64,000 nt of DNA. It comes from Pedobacter sp. PF22-3 (GTDB lineage: Bacteria > Bacteroidota > Bacteroidia > Sphingobacteriales > Sphingobacteriaceae). The position numbers and the translations under genes are program-made. Below, piece by piece: positions 27,543-35,630 of this stretch (positions are counted from its first letter, which is position 1; every line of letters begins with the position of its first letter). Location of the stretch: positions 124,001-188,000 of the forward strand of contig NZ_JAPIVP010000001.1 of NCBI RefSeq assembly GCF_026239555.1. Reading direction: 5' to 3'. The notes under the pieces were generated by a model that saw only the letters and a program-made list of their open reading frames with translations, searched no databases and was not told the DNA's origin.

Positions 27543-28496
27543 TTAAAAATTGTAAGAAATTCCAACGTATACTTTACCAGCACTCATCGGGTGATCGGTT
27601 TCTGCTTCCCAGATATTCTTTTGTAATCCGGCATTTAACGACATATTTTTATAAAAAACATCAATACCTGCACCCCCCATCAGGTTATTCATTACATGTT
27701 CACCTGTTTTTTGGCCTTTATACTTTTCGCCACCAGAATACTCGTAAAAAAACTGCGCAGATGGCATGATCTGAACATCTTTACCAATTCTTTGGACGTA
27801 AAAGATATTTAAGAAACTGGTCGTACTGTTCGCAATGCCTTCATCGCGACTATTGGTTCCGTTAACCTTATATGATGTGTTCAGGCTTGCACCAAATTTG
27901 CCCAATCCAACCATATAATTCAGATACACAAAACCATCAGTACTTCCCGTTCCAGCCTGCATCAGCGAAGAATAGCGGATCCCCGCTGTATTTTTGAGAT
28001 CATTTTTACCAGTAGGTAATTTTATTCCTGCACCGGCAATTAATTGTTGTTTGAAATTATCTTCCAGTTTCTGCACAAGGTGATAGCCCGCATATAAATT
28101 GACATCACCAACACTTGAGATAGAAGAGGTATATCCGTTATAGCGCTCACTATTGGAAACATAGGGTAAAATGGCGTTGATTTCGAGTTTACTATTGATG
28201 AAATATTTACCCCTGATTTCTAAAGAGCGGTAAAGTTCATAGTCACTGGGATTGCCATCATGATCGGTTAATGGTGAATCCTGGCTTCTGGCCGGTATAA
28301 AGAAACTTCCACCATTTGGGAATAAGGAATGTGATTGCCCTTCATAACCATTGAAGGAACGGTAACGGTATAAAAGGCTGATGCTGTTTCGATTATAATA
28401 GGGCGTGATACCCATAAAACAGCCGCAGATATCGCAGGCAATTACCTGGCTGCTCGTGAGTAATAAAATTATAATTAATAATTTACGACTCAGCAT
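27543..28496 (-). CDS. outer-membrane barrel-like protein with CDICGC motif
   Basis: 317 aa from ATG 28496; the start at 28520 is also possible. A signal peptide ends VIA-CDICGC, so the mature protein starts with a Cys-x-x-Cys-x-Cys cluster that could be lipidated or bind metal. The rest is alternating beta sequence with aromatic girdles (SISLLYRYRSFNGYEG, LYAGYHLV, VYVGISYNF at the C-terminus with terminal Phe), as in 'transporter/MetA-phenol' type barrels. It overlaps the 3' end of the di-haem peroxidase gene by 14 bp, so the two are translationally linked. A role in moving copper across the outer membrane is inference. Confidence 0.75.
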   Translation of the reverse strand: MLSRKLLIIILLLTSSQVIACDICGCFMGITPYYNRNSISLLYRYRSFNGYEGQSHSLFPNGGSFFIPARSQDSPLTDHDGNPSDYELYRSLEIRGKYFINSKLEINAILPYVSNSERYNGYTSSISSVGDVNLYAGYHLVQKLEDNFKQQLIAGAGIKLPTGKNDLKNTAGIRYSSLMQAGTGSTDGFVYLNYMVGLGKFGASLNTSYKVNGTNSRDEGIANSTTSFLNIFYVQRIGKDVQIMPSAQFFYEYSGGEKYKGQKTGEHVMNNLMGGAGIDVFYKNMSLNAGLQKNIWEAETDHPMSAGKVYVGISYNF

Positions 28497-29520
28497 ATAA
28501 TTTATTTTTGATAAATTCATTATCTGTTAGTGTTTTTAAAAATGCTTTAATCTGTTCTTTTTCTGTTATACTTAAAGGGATGCCTGTTTTCAATTGTACA
28601 TCAAGATTGGCTGATGCTTTTACGCCAGAATTATAATGCTCCAAAACTTCATCCAAACTGTAAAAACGGCCATCGTGCATATAAGGACTGGTATATTCGA
28701 TGTTGCGCAAAGTAGGTACACGAAACTTTCCAAAATCTGAAGCTACACCTGTAATGTGTGAACGTCCTTCATCACTACTCATTAAATCCAATCCGTTACT
28801 TCGGTAAGAAAAATCAGTAAAAAACGGCTCTGCATGGCAGGAGGTACATTTATCTTTAAATAGATTATAACCAGCCTGCTCTGTTGAAGTGAAAGAAATG
28901 CCAGCTTCTTTACGCATTACTTTATCGTATTTCGAATTACCCGATACCAATACCGCTGTAAACTGGGCAATCGACTTTAAAACCAGCTGTGAGTTAATTT
29001 CTGTTGAACCAAAAGCCTGTTTAAATAAATCGGGATAGGGTGCAGTATTTTTTAGAAATGCAATTATAGTCTGTATATCTGTACCCATTTCACAGGCATC
29101 GGTAATGGCATTTAATGGTGAGGTTTCGATGTTTTTTACTCCACCATCCCAAAAGAATGCTTTTTGCCAGGCCAGGTTAAAAAGTGGCGGGGTATTACGC
29201 TTTCCCTGACAGTTGTTTACACCATGGCTTACCTTATGATCTAGTTGTGTAAAGGCTGCAAATTGCTGATGGCAACTTCCACAAGAAACGCTTTTATCTG
29301 CAGATAATCTGGCATCATAAAATAATTTTTTACCTAATGCAAATCCCGCATTACTTAATTTATTGTCTTCAAAATTATATACCGGAGCTGGAAAGTTGGA
29401 AGGAACCGAGAAAGTAATTTTCTTTTCTTCCGGTGTTACCTCATCTTCACTTTTACTACAGGCATACATCAACGCAATGCTTAATAGAAGCATTGCGAAG
29501 ACAGTTATTTTCCTTGGCAT
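28483..29520 (-). CDS. MbnH/MauG-like di-haem cytochrome c peroxidase family lipoprotein
   Basis: 345 aa. Lipobox MYAC (Cys21). Two c-haem sites, CGSCH (80-84) and CTSCH (225-229), and MHDGRF (281-286), the conserved C-terminal signature of bacterial di-haem peroxidases. Its ATG follows the stop of the MbnP-like gene with no intervening base. In methanotrophs MbnH oxidises a tryptophan on MbnP and so creates a copper site; that paired order is reproduced here. A plain hydrogen-peroxide-detoxifying CcpA remains possible. Confidence 0.88.
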   Translation of the reverse strand: MPRKITVFAMLLLSIALMYACSKSEDEVTPEEKKITFSVPSNFPAPVYNFEDNKLSNAGFALGKKLFYDARLSADKSVSCGSCHQQFAAFTQLDHKVSHGVNNCQGKRNTPPLFNLAWQKAFFWDGGVKNIETSPLNAITDACEMGTDIQTIIAFLKNTAPYPDLFKQAFGSTEINSQLVLKSIAQFTAVLVSGNSKYDKVMRKEAGISFTSTEQAGYNLFKDKCTSCHAEPFFTDFSYRSNGLDLMSSDEGRSHITGVASDFGKFRVPTLRNIEYTSPYMHDGRFYSLDEVLEHYNSGVKASANLDVQLKTGIPLSITEKEQIKAFLKTLTDNEFIKNKLYAES

Positions 29521-30291
29521 TTAATTGTGAATGTGATCTAAACGAAACAGGCCGTCTGCGTAGTTATTGGCTACGATTACTGAATTTGCTCCCCCCATTG
29601 TGAAGTACAAGGTAGAGAAACTAATATCTGTTTTACCTGTAAATAACGCAGCTGCATTTACAATAAAATGCATGTTTGGTTTGCCATCTGTACGTACACG
29701 AAGTGGATTTGCTGCATTAATCTCAGTAGCAAATGTTCTGATCGTATTGTTTGGATCGGTAACACCTCCAATATGAAAAGTAAGTGCATTTGCGGTTGCC
29801 GGCGATTGTGGCGATGTTCCTTCAAATTTAACGAAAATATAGCCGCTGTTCCATGTCCAGAACATGCCATTGATCGGGTCCAAAGCCCCTGTTTGTGCAC
29901 CAGCAAAATTACGGGCATAATCTACACCAATCGTGTATTCAATTTTGGTATAATCACCTACAGGCACATCCTTTAATGTAATATTTGTCGATTCTGCTTT
30001 TGAAGCATCAATTAAAAAATAGCTCTCTGGTATGAGGTAAGTCGTTCCATCGGCTTTGCTTAATTTGATATTACTTACATAATATTTAAATACGTTGATT
30101 TTGAAATCTTCGCCTTTGGCATTTTGGTAAGTGTTGGTATTCAAAACTAAAGGGCTTCCGTTTACCTGATTTTCAAACTCGATCGAGAATGTAGATTTAG
30201 CATCTGCAGTAACTTCATTGCTGTCTTTTTTGCAGGAAGATAATAGTATTATAGGGCATAACAATGCCAAAAAGTATGGTGATAATTTCAT
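29521..30291 (-). CDS. MbnP-like copper-binding lipoprotein
   Basis: 256 aa. Lipobox LLSSC (Cys20). Family text includes FKYYVSNIKLSKADG (68-82), YTIGVD (119-124), GMFWTWNSGYIFVKFEG (142-158) and HIGGV (173-177), with a C-terminal LDHIHN. Trp145/Trp147 are candidates for the tryptophan modified by an MbnH-type enzyme, and His173, His208, His253 and His255 for copper ligands. The MbnH-like gene follows immediately. It probably acts at the cell envelope in copper acquisition or tolerance. Confidence 0.85.
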   Translation of the reverse strand: MKLSPYFLALLCPIILLSSCKKDSNEVTADAKSTFSIEFENQVNGSPLVLNTNTYQNAKGEDFKINVFKYYVSNIKLSKADGTTYLIPESYFLIDASKAESTNITLKDVPVGDYTKIEYTIGVDYARNFAGAQTGALDPINGMFWTWNSGYIFVKFEGTSPQSPATANALTFHIGGVTDPNNTIRTFATEINAANPLRVRTDGKPNMHFIVNAAALFTGKTDISFSTLYFTMGGANSVIVANNYADGLFRLDHIHN

Positions 30292-30326
30292 TTTGAGAAA
30301 ATTGGATAAGTAAAAAATAATTTACT

Positions 30327-30436
30327 GTTATTCTGAATGCAATGAAGAATCTTTCACATTGAATAGAAATTAGCAGTAAAAAAAATAAAAGATCGTTGTT
30401 TTTACGTAACGGGTTCATAGCCACGCTCAGCACGAC
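30327..30436. repeat. GTTATTCTGAATGCAATGAAGAATCTT-type dispersed repeat
   Basis: The left end reads GTTATTCTGAATGC..AATGAAGAATCTT and the right end CCACGCTCAGCACGAC, the familiar imperfect inverted ends of the 'GTCATTCTGAGC' family. It occupies the space upstream of the MbnP-like gene. Confidence 0.65.
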
Positions 30437-30491
30437 AAATAGTCAAAACTGTACGAGACCGACACCAACGTGTTAAAACAAAAGAATTTAC

Positions 30492-30863
30492 TTAAACCGT
30501 TTTCGGTGGATGAAAAATAGAAATAGAAAGATCTTTAACCGGTTTTTCGATGTAAAGATTTTCTGGAGTGATAATGAAATAAGGTAGATAGTGATTTAGT
30601 GCTACTGTTTGAAGTTTAGGTTCGGCCTCTACAACTCTTTTAAGGTTTTCTTGTACCTGTTTGTTTTTGCCGTCTAAATCTTTCAACTTTTTAGCCAGGA
30701 AACACTGTCCGTCACAATGCAGCTCAGGATGAGCTTTATTAACACAAAATACGCTGGTAATATATTCTTTGTTCATTTGATAACCTGAATAAATTACCAG
30801 TTGCATGAAACCGTTGCTAACAGTACATGTAATGATCAGATATATTAAGATTTTTTTGAACAT
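30492..30863 (-). CDS. small membrane-anchored Cys-rich protein, unknown
   Basis: 123 aa from ATG 30863, which starts the hydrophobic segment MFKKILIYLIITCTVSNG. After it comes FCVNKAHPELHCDGQC, three cysteines (40, 50, 54) spaced Cys-x9-Cys-x3-Cys, and a charged helix. The C-terminus ends ISIFHPPKTV. No known domain is recognised by eye. The cysteine arrangement and position at the head of the copper cluster suggest metal binding. It lies 200 bp upstream of the MbnP-like gene with a repeat between, so it may be a separate transcript. Confidence 0.7.
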   Translation of the reverse strand: MFKKILIYLIITCTVSNGFMQLVIYSGYQMNKEYITSVFCVNKAHPELHCDGQCFLAKKLKDLDGKNKQVQENLKRVVEAEPKLQTVALNHYLPYFIITPENLYIEKPVKDLSISIFHPPKTV

Positions 30864-31047
30864 GATATTGAGCTGCAAAAGTATTAAAGAAATTGATTGC
30901 AGCAAAGAAAAGTTATGCAATTGTTTTCACTCACTCGTCTTAGCTTTTCTTTAAGAATGAATTAAGCAAAATTTGAAAACTTCGTTATAATTAACTCCCT
31001 GTGTTTTTAGTTTAAACGTAAATTTACTTATCTTGCCATACACAAAA

Positions 31048-31794
31048 ATGAAACCTATGAAATTATTTAAAACTATCGCGGTAATGATGGTATTGTCATC
31101 ATGCGCCAAAAAAGAAATTCCAGATGTACCTCCAGCCTTTAGTGATCCAGATTGGACCAGGCTCGAGATTGCTGATGGGAGAGAAGCCCATGCTGTTTAC
31201 GGGAATATTGATGATACATTAATGGTATCTACCCTAACTGAAATTTATCAAACTACTGATAAGGGCAAGACCTGGAAAAAAACAAAAGTAAATAATCAAC
31301 CGATTTATGGTTTTCTATCTGTAAAGGATACTATTTTTGGCTTACAGTCTAATAATTTACGAAAAAACAACCTGCAATTGGCAACTTTTAGTCAGTATTT
31401 TAGTCTGGATAAAGGATTTACATGGAACTGGTGCAGAAAATTCGGTATTTCTGAGCAAAGGTCTCAAGAATTTGCCACTATTTATTTAGATAATAACCTG
31501 AAAATTAAGCTGAAAGAAAACATAGAAGCTTTTGACGGTGGTCCAACCAATGGCTCAGGTTATGTTTTAAAAAGTGATATTGAAATTTTTAAAAACGGAA
31601 CTTCAAAAATACTTCCTGTTCCTTTTGATAATCAGATTACCAATTTGCATATAGATCAATCGGGAAGATTGTATGTTTCTGCTACAAGGGCTATCCACGA
31701 TAAAAAAACAGGAAAATATGCTTCTACAGAAAAGAATCAACCTGCGATTATTTACATTTCTAAGAAAAATGTTAGGGAATTGATTAATAAATAA
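31048..31794 (+). CDS. lipoprotein with Asp-box (BNR-like) motifs
   Basis: 248 aa from ATG 31048; ATG 31057 is also possible and a TTG at 31033 is unlikely. Lipobox VLSSC (Cys19). Two Asp-box motifs of form S/T-x-D-x-G-x-T-W are seen, TTDKGKTW and SLDKGFTW, the turn motifs of sialidase/photosynthesis-stability-type beta-propellers. Only about 230 mature residues remain, too few for a full propeller unless other blades have diverged. Enzymatic residues are not evident. It converges on the phosphohexomutase gene across a long palindrome. Confidence 0.7.
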   Translation: MKPMKLFKTIAVMMVLSSCAKKEIPDVPPAFSDPDWTRLEIADGREAHAVYGNIDDTLMVSTLTEIYQTTDKGKTWKKTKVNNQPIYGFLSVKDTIFGLQSNNLRKNNLQLATFSQYFSLDKGFTWNWCRKFGISEQRSQEFATIYLDNNLKIKLKENIEAFDGGPTNGSGYVLKSDIEIFKNGTSKILPVPFDNQITNLHIDQSGRLYVSATRAIHDKKTGKYASTEKNQPAIIYISKKNVRELINK

Positions 31795-31806
31795 TCAAAA
31801 TAAAAC

Positions 31807-31854
31807 AGCGTCCGTATCTCGATCCGATCGCTATCGGATCGAGATACGGACGCT
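31807..31854 (-). terminator. 48-bp perfect palindrome (22-bp stem, 4-nt loop)
   Basis: The arms 31807-31828 and 31833-31854 are perfectly complementary; the arm begins AGCGTCCGTATCTCGATCCG, loop CGCT. It sits between converging genes. On the minus strand a GTTTTATTTTG run follows, so it can end the phosphohexomutase transcript; on the plus strand the tail is A-rich. The stem is longer than a terminator needs. Confidence 0.75.
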
Positions 31855-31916
31855 AAGCAAAAAACACAGATGAAGGTCATTCACCTGTATTTATCCTTTT
31901 TATTTGCTATTAAAAA

Positions 31917-33653
31917 CTAGGCTTGCAAATCAGCCATAACTGCTTTGATTTTATCTTCAAGCTGCGCATTAACAGAATCAAAATCTTTTCTATCTGCTAA
32001 AGGTGCATTTACGCTGCAATAGAATTTAATCTTAGGCTCTGTACCACTCGGACGTGCTGAAACAATACTACCATCTTCGGTAATAAACTGTAAAACATCC
32101 GAGGTAGGATAATCTAGTTTGGTTACTTTTCCAGTTGCCAAATCTGTTTCTTGTCCCAATTCGTAATCTTTTAATACCGATACTTTAGAGCCGCCCAATG
32201 TTGCAGGAGGATTTTCTCTAAATTTAACCATCATGGCTTTGATTTCTTCGGCACCAGATTTACCTTTTTTGGTCAGCGAAACCAGATCTTCTTTATAAAG
32301 GCCATATTCTACATACATATCCAATAGGGCATTGTATAAACTAGCGCCTTTATCTTTATAGTATGCCGTCATTTCAGAAATGAAAGCGGCAGAAACCACT
32401 GCATCTTTATCGCGTACCAAGTCGCCGATCAGGTAACCGTAGCTCTCTTCACCACCACCTATAAAGTATTTCTTACCTTCCAGCTCCGTCATTAACTGAC
32501 CAATGTATTTAAATCCGGTTAAGGTATTGTAGTATTCTACATTTTTCTTTTTGGCAATTTCTTCGATCAGGTTTGAGGTTACGATGGTTTTTACAATAAA
32601 CTGTTTACCATCTAATTTACCGCTGTTTTGCCATACCGAGAGCAAATAATTAATTAACAAGCTACCCGTTTGGTTACCGTTAAGCAATACCCATTCACCT
32701 TCATTATCCTTTACGGCGATACCCACACGGTCAGCATCAGGATCAGTTGCCAAAACTAAATCAGCATCAATTTCCTTTGCTTTATTCATCGCTAAAGTTA
32801 ATGCGTCTTTTTCTTCAGGGTTAGGGTATACTACCGTTGGGAAATTCCCATCAGGTGTACTTTGCTCTTCAACAATGGTAACATTCGTAAAGCCAAACTG
32901 CGCTAAGGCTTTAGGGACTAATGTAATTCCTGTTCCGTGGATAGGAGAGTACACGATTTTTAGATCGTGCTGTCTTTTTATTGCTTCAGGGGAGATTGAA
33001 AGTGCAGTAATACCATCTAAATACAATTTATCAACATCTTCACCAATCAGTTGGATATTTGCATCAACACGGTCGAATTTTACTTCATCTATGCTTTTAA
33101 TTTTATTTACTTCATCAATTACCAACTTATCATCGGGAGAGGTGAACTGGCCACCATCAGCACCATAAGCTTTATAACCATTATATTCTTTAGGGTTATG
33201 TGAAGCAGTTAACATTACCCCACTTTTGCAGCCGAAATGGCGCACAGCGAAAGAAAGCTCCGGGGTTGGTCTTAATGCAGAGAAGAAGTATACATATATG
33301 CCGTTTGCTGAAAAAACATCTGCAGTAATTTTTGCAAAATAATCAGAGTTGTTGCGGCTATCATGTGCAATGACAACTTTAATTTTTTCGTTCGGATATT
33401 TATTGTTTAAATAATTGGCTAATCCTTGTGTAGCCGTTCCGATGGTATATTTATTTATACGGTTAGAACCTGCACCCATGATACCCCTTAAACCGCCTGT
33501 TCCAAATTCTAAACTTCTATAAAATGCATCTGTTAATTCGGTAGTTGCATTTTTATCTACTAGGGCCTGAATTTCTGCCTTGGTATTTTCATCATAATTT
33601 CCACTCAACCACTGATTAATGGTGGCCTGTGTTGATTGGTCAATTGCTTGCAT
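31917..33653 (-). CDS. phosphoglucomutase/phosphomannomutase family enzyme
   Basis: 578 aa, the long phospho-sugar mutase form. Motifs in order are TASHNPKEYNGYK with phosphoserine Ser151, DPDADRVG (metal loop, about 310), GGGEESYGYLIGD (sugar-binding loop, about 405) and RPSGTEPKIKFY (phosphate-binding loop, near 540). It interconverts hexose 1- and 6-phosphates in the cytoplasm. The length and GEESYG loop match the phosphoglucomutase type (PgcA/PGM2-like). It is a single-gene transcript. Confidence 0.95.
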   Translation of the reverse strand: MQAIDQSTQATINQWLSGNYDENTKAEIQALVDKNATTELTDAFYRSLEFGTGGLRGIMGAGSNRINKYTIGTATQGLANYLNNKYPNEKIKVVIAHDSRNNSDYFAKITADVFSANGIYVYFFSALRPTPELSFAVRHFGCKSGVMLTASHNPKEYNGYKAYGADGGQFTSPDDKLVIDEVNKIKSIDEVKFDRVDANIQLIGEDVDKLYLDGITALSISPEAIKRQHDLKIVYSPIHGTGITLVPKALAQFGFTNVTIVEEQSTPDGNFPTVVYPNPEEKDALTLAMNKAKEIDADLVLATDPDADRVGIAVKDNEGEWVLLNGNQTGSLLINYLLSVWQNSGKLDGKQFIVKTIVTSNLIEEIAKKKNVEYYNTLTGFKYIGQLMTELEGKKYFIGGGEESYGYLIGDLVRDKDAVVSAAFISEMTAYYKDKGASLYNALLDMYVEYGLYKEDLVSLTKKGKSGAEEIKAMMVKFRENPPATLGGSKVSVLKDYELGQETDLATGKVTKLDYPTSDVLQFITEDGSIVSARPSGTEPKIKFYCSVNAPLADRKDFDSVNAQLEDKIKAVMADLQA

Positions 33654-33996
33654 TGAACTGTTTTTTTAATTTAATATCTGGTGTTGAACAAATTTTAATG
33701 GATGAAGTTTGGTATAAACATGTTTATTTCAACTCATCCAAATTTTATTTTGTTGAGGGTGTTGCTTTTAAGCTGCTTTTGTTTAATTTCACGCCCCGAT
33801 ACAATAATAAAGAAAATCCAGTATTAATGTTAGGCGATTGTAACTTTTTTAAAATAGTTGCAAAACCAGCGAGGTTACCGCTGTTTGATCACGGATTATA
33901 AATAGTTTATAAATCAATGAAACATCATAATTTTTAAACCACATGGTGGAATAAAGGCATAATGGTTCATTACCTTTTAAAACAATTGGCAAGTAA
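33654..33996. other. 343-bp divergent intergenic region upstream of phosphohexomutase and aspartokinase
   Basis: No credible protein on either strand. It must hold the promoters of both diverging genes. I see no strong inverted repeat and no recognised leader or riboswitch, although aspartokinase genes in other bacteria often carry a lysine riboswitch. Confidence 0.4.
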
Positions 33997-35310
33997 ATGA
34001 AAATATTAAAATTTGGGGGTACTTCTGTAGGTAGTCCTGAGCGCATGACGAAGTTATTGGATATCATTAATCCAAACGAAGAGCAGATTGTAGTTTTATC
34101 GGCTGTGTCTGGTACTACAAATAGTTTAGTAGAAATTGCAACACATTTTTTAGCTGGAGATAAGAAGAAGGGGAGCGTTGCGATCGAAAATCTATATCAG
34201 AAATATAAGTCGTTCGTGATTGAGTTATTACCTGCTGCAGAATTTCAGGAACAGGGTAATGAAGTAATTGATTATCATTTCAGTTTCTTATCTGGCTTAG
34301 CAAATGATATTTTCACTTCAATTGAGGAAAAAGTTGTATTGGCCCAAGGTGAGCTATTATCTACCACTTTATATCATATTTATTTAAAATCTATTGGCGT
34401 ACCATCGGTATTGTTGCCTGCTTTGGATTTCATGAAAACGGATGAAGATAATGAACCTGACATTCCATTTACCACAAAGCACTTAATGCCGTTGTTGGAG
34501 CAGCATAAAGACAATAAATTATTCATTACACAAGGCTACATCTGTCGCAATAGTTTTGGCGAGGTAGATAACCTACGTCGTGGCGGAAGTGATTACACAG
34601 CATCTTTATTGGGCGCTGCAATTCTGGCTGAAGAAGTTCAGATCTGGACAGATATAGACGGCATGCACAACAACGATCCGCGCATTGTTAAGGGCACTAA
34701 ACCAATCGCCCAGTTATCATTTGATGAAGCAGCAGAGCTGGCTTATTTTGGTGCAAAAATTTTACACCCTCAATCTGTTTTCCCTGCCCAAAAGTATAAA
34801 ATTCCGGTTCGTTTATTAAATACGATGGAACCTTCAGCTGCTGGTACTTTAATTACTCATGATAGCGAAAAAGGCAGGATTAAATCAATAGCTGCCAAAG
34901 ATGGTATTACGGCAATCCGCATTCAATCAAGCCGTATGTTGCTGGCTTATGGTTTCTTACGCAGGGTTTTCGAGGTTTTTGAACGCTATAAAACTCCAAT
35001 TGATATGATTACCACATCCGAGGTGGCCGTATCGTTAACCATTGATGAAACAGCCCATTTGCCACAGATTATCGAAGAATTGGAAAGTTTTGGAACCGTT
35101 GAGGTAGATACTAACCATAGCATTGTGTGTGTAGTGGGCGATTTCGGTTCAGAGAAACATGGTTTCGCGAGCAGGGTTTTAGAAGGTTTAAAACATATCC
35201 CGATCCGCATGATTTCTTATGGTGGAAGTAACTATAATGTTTCGCTTTTAATTTTAAGTGAATATAAGACAGAGGCACTACGAAGCTTACACAATAGATT
35301 ATTCGAATAA
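33997..35310 (+). CDS. aspartate kinase
   Basis: 437 aa, monofunctional. The amino-acid kinase domain begins MKILKFGGTSVG and includes LRRGGSDYTASLLGAAI (about 187-203), WTDIDGMHNNDPRIV (about 213-227) and FGAKILHPQSV. Two ACT domains occupy about 295-437 (AIRIQSSRMLLAYGFL and VVGDFGSEKHGFASRVLEGL). It phosphorylates aspartate, the first step to lysine, threonine and methionine; the ACT domains imply feedback control. lysA lies downstream, separated by two tiny antisense genes. Confidence 0.95.
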   Translation: MKILKFGGTSVGSPERMTKLLDIINPNEEQIVVLSAVSGTTNSLVEIATHFLAGDKKKGSVAIENLYQKYKSFVIELLPAAEFQEQGNEVIDYHFSFLSGLANDIFTSIEEKVVLAQGELLSTTLYHIYLKSIGVPSVLLPALDFMKTDEDNEPDIPFTTKHLMPLLEQHKDNKLFITQGYICRNSFGEVDNLRRGGSDYTASLLGAAILAEEVQIWTDIDGMHNNDPRIVKGTKPIAQLSFDEAAELAYFGAKILHPQSVFPAQKYKIPVRLLNTMEPSAAGTLITHDSEKGRIKSIAAKDGITAIRIQSSRMLLAYGFLRRVFEVFERYKTPIDMITTSEVAVSLTIDETAHLPQIIEELESFGTVEVDTNHSIVCVVGDFGSEKHGFASRVLEGLKHIPIRMISYGGSNYNVSLLILSEYKTEALRSLHNRLFE

Positions 35311-35463
35311 GAGGAAAAAAGCACCTATTAAAACCAGCAATCCGATAAGGCAATGAAAAGCCAGAAAGTTTGCTGGTAATAACCCGTTTTTATATTTTTT
35401 GTAAGAATTATACAATCCTGCAGAAAGAATAAGAACGATAAATATGGCTGCTGCTATCTTCAT
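35299..35463 (-). CDS. 54-aa two-helix membrane protein
   Basis: This short gene starts at ATG 35463 and ends TAA at 35299-35301, overlapping the aspartokinase 3' end by 12 bp. The product starts MKIAAAIFIVLILSAGLY, then YKKYKNGLLPANF, then a second hydrophobic segment CLIGLLVLIGAFFLLFE, giving two membrane helices with a basic loop. Its ATG overlaps the stop of the 56-aa gene upstream as ATGA, good evidence that both are translated and coupled. No family recognised. Confidence 0.65.
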   Translation of the reverse strand: MKIAAAIFIVLILSAGLYNSYKKYKNGLLPANFLAFHCLIGLLVLIGAFFLLFE

Positions 35464-35630
35464 TTTTTGATAAATAAGAGAAACAATATTAGGAGAAGTA
35501 GTACGATAAAAAATCGGATTTTTCCATTGTATTGTTTCTGGGTAATTCTTCCATGCTTTAAATCCAGGTAGTTACCCAAATAAATTAGCCCAAAGAATAA
35601 AATTAAAATTATAATAAGGAATTTGAACAT
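35460..35630 (-). CDS. 56-aa two-helix membrane protein
   Basis: From ATG 35630. The protein has a hydrophobic start MFKFLIIILILFFGLIYLG, a polar loop NYLDLKHGRITQKQYNGKIR and a second helix FFIVLLLLILFLLF ending IKK. Its start codon shares the CATG at 35628-35631 with the lysA start on the other strand, so the genes diverge from the same four bases. It is coupled by ATGA to the 54-aa gene downstream. Function unknown; with its neighbour it has the look of a small membrane pair. Confidence 0.65.
   Translation of the reverse strand: MFKFLIIILILFFGLIYLGNYLDLKHGRITQKQYNGKIRFFIVLLLLILFLLFIKK

Noticed and set aside
33629..33901. 90-codon open frame upstream of aspartokinase
   Set aside because: It overlaps the phosphohexomutase start, has poor composition, and sits in the divergent promoter region.
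33654..33996. Lysine riboswitch before aspartokinase
   Set aside because: No L-box sequence or multi-helix layout could be found.
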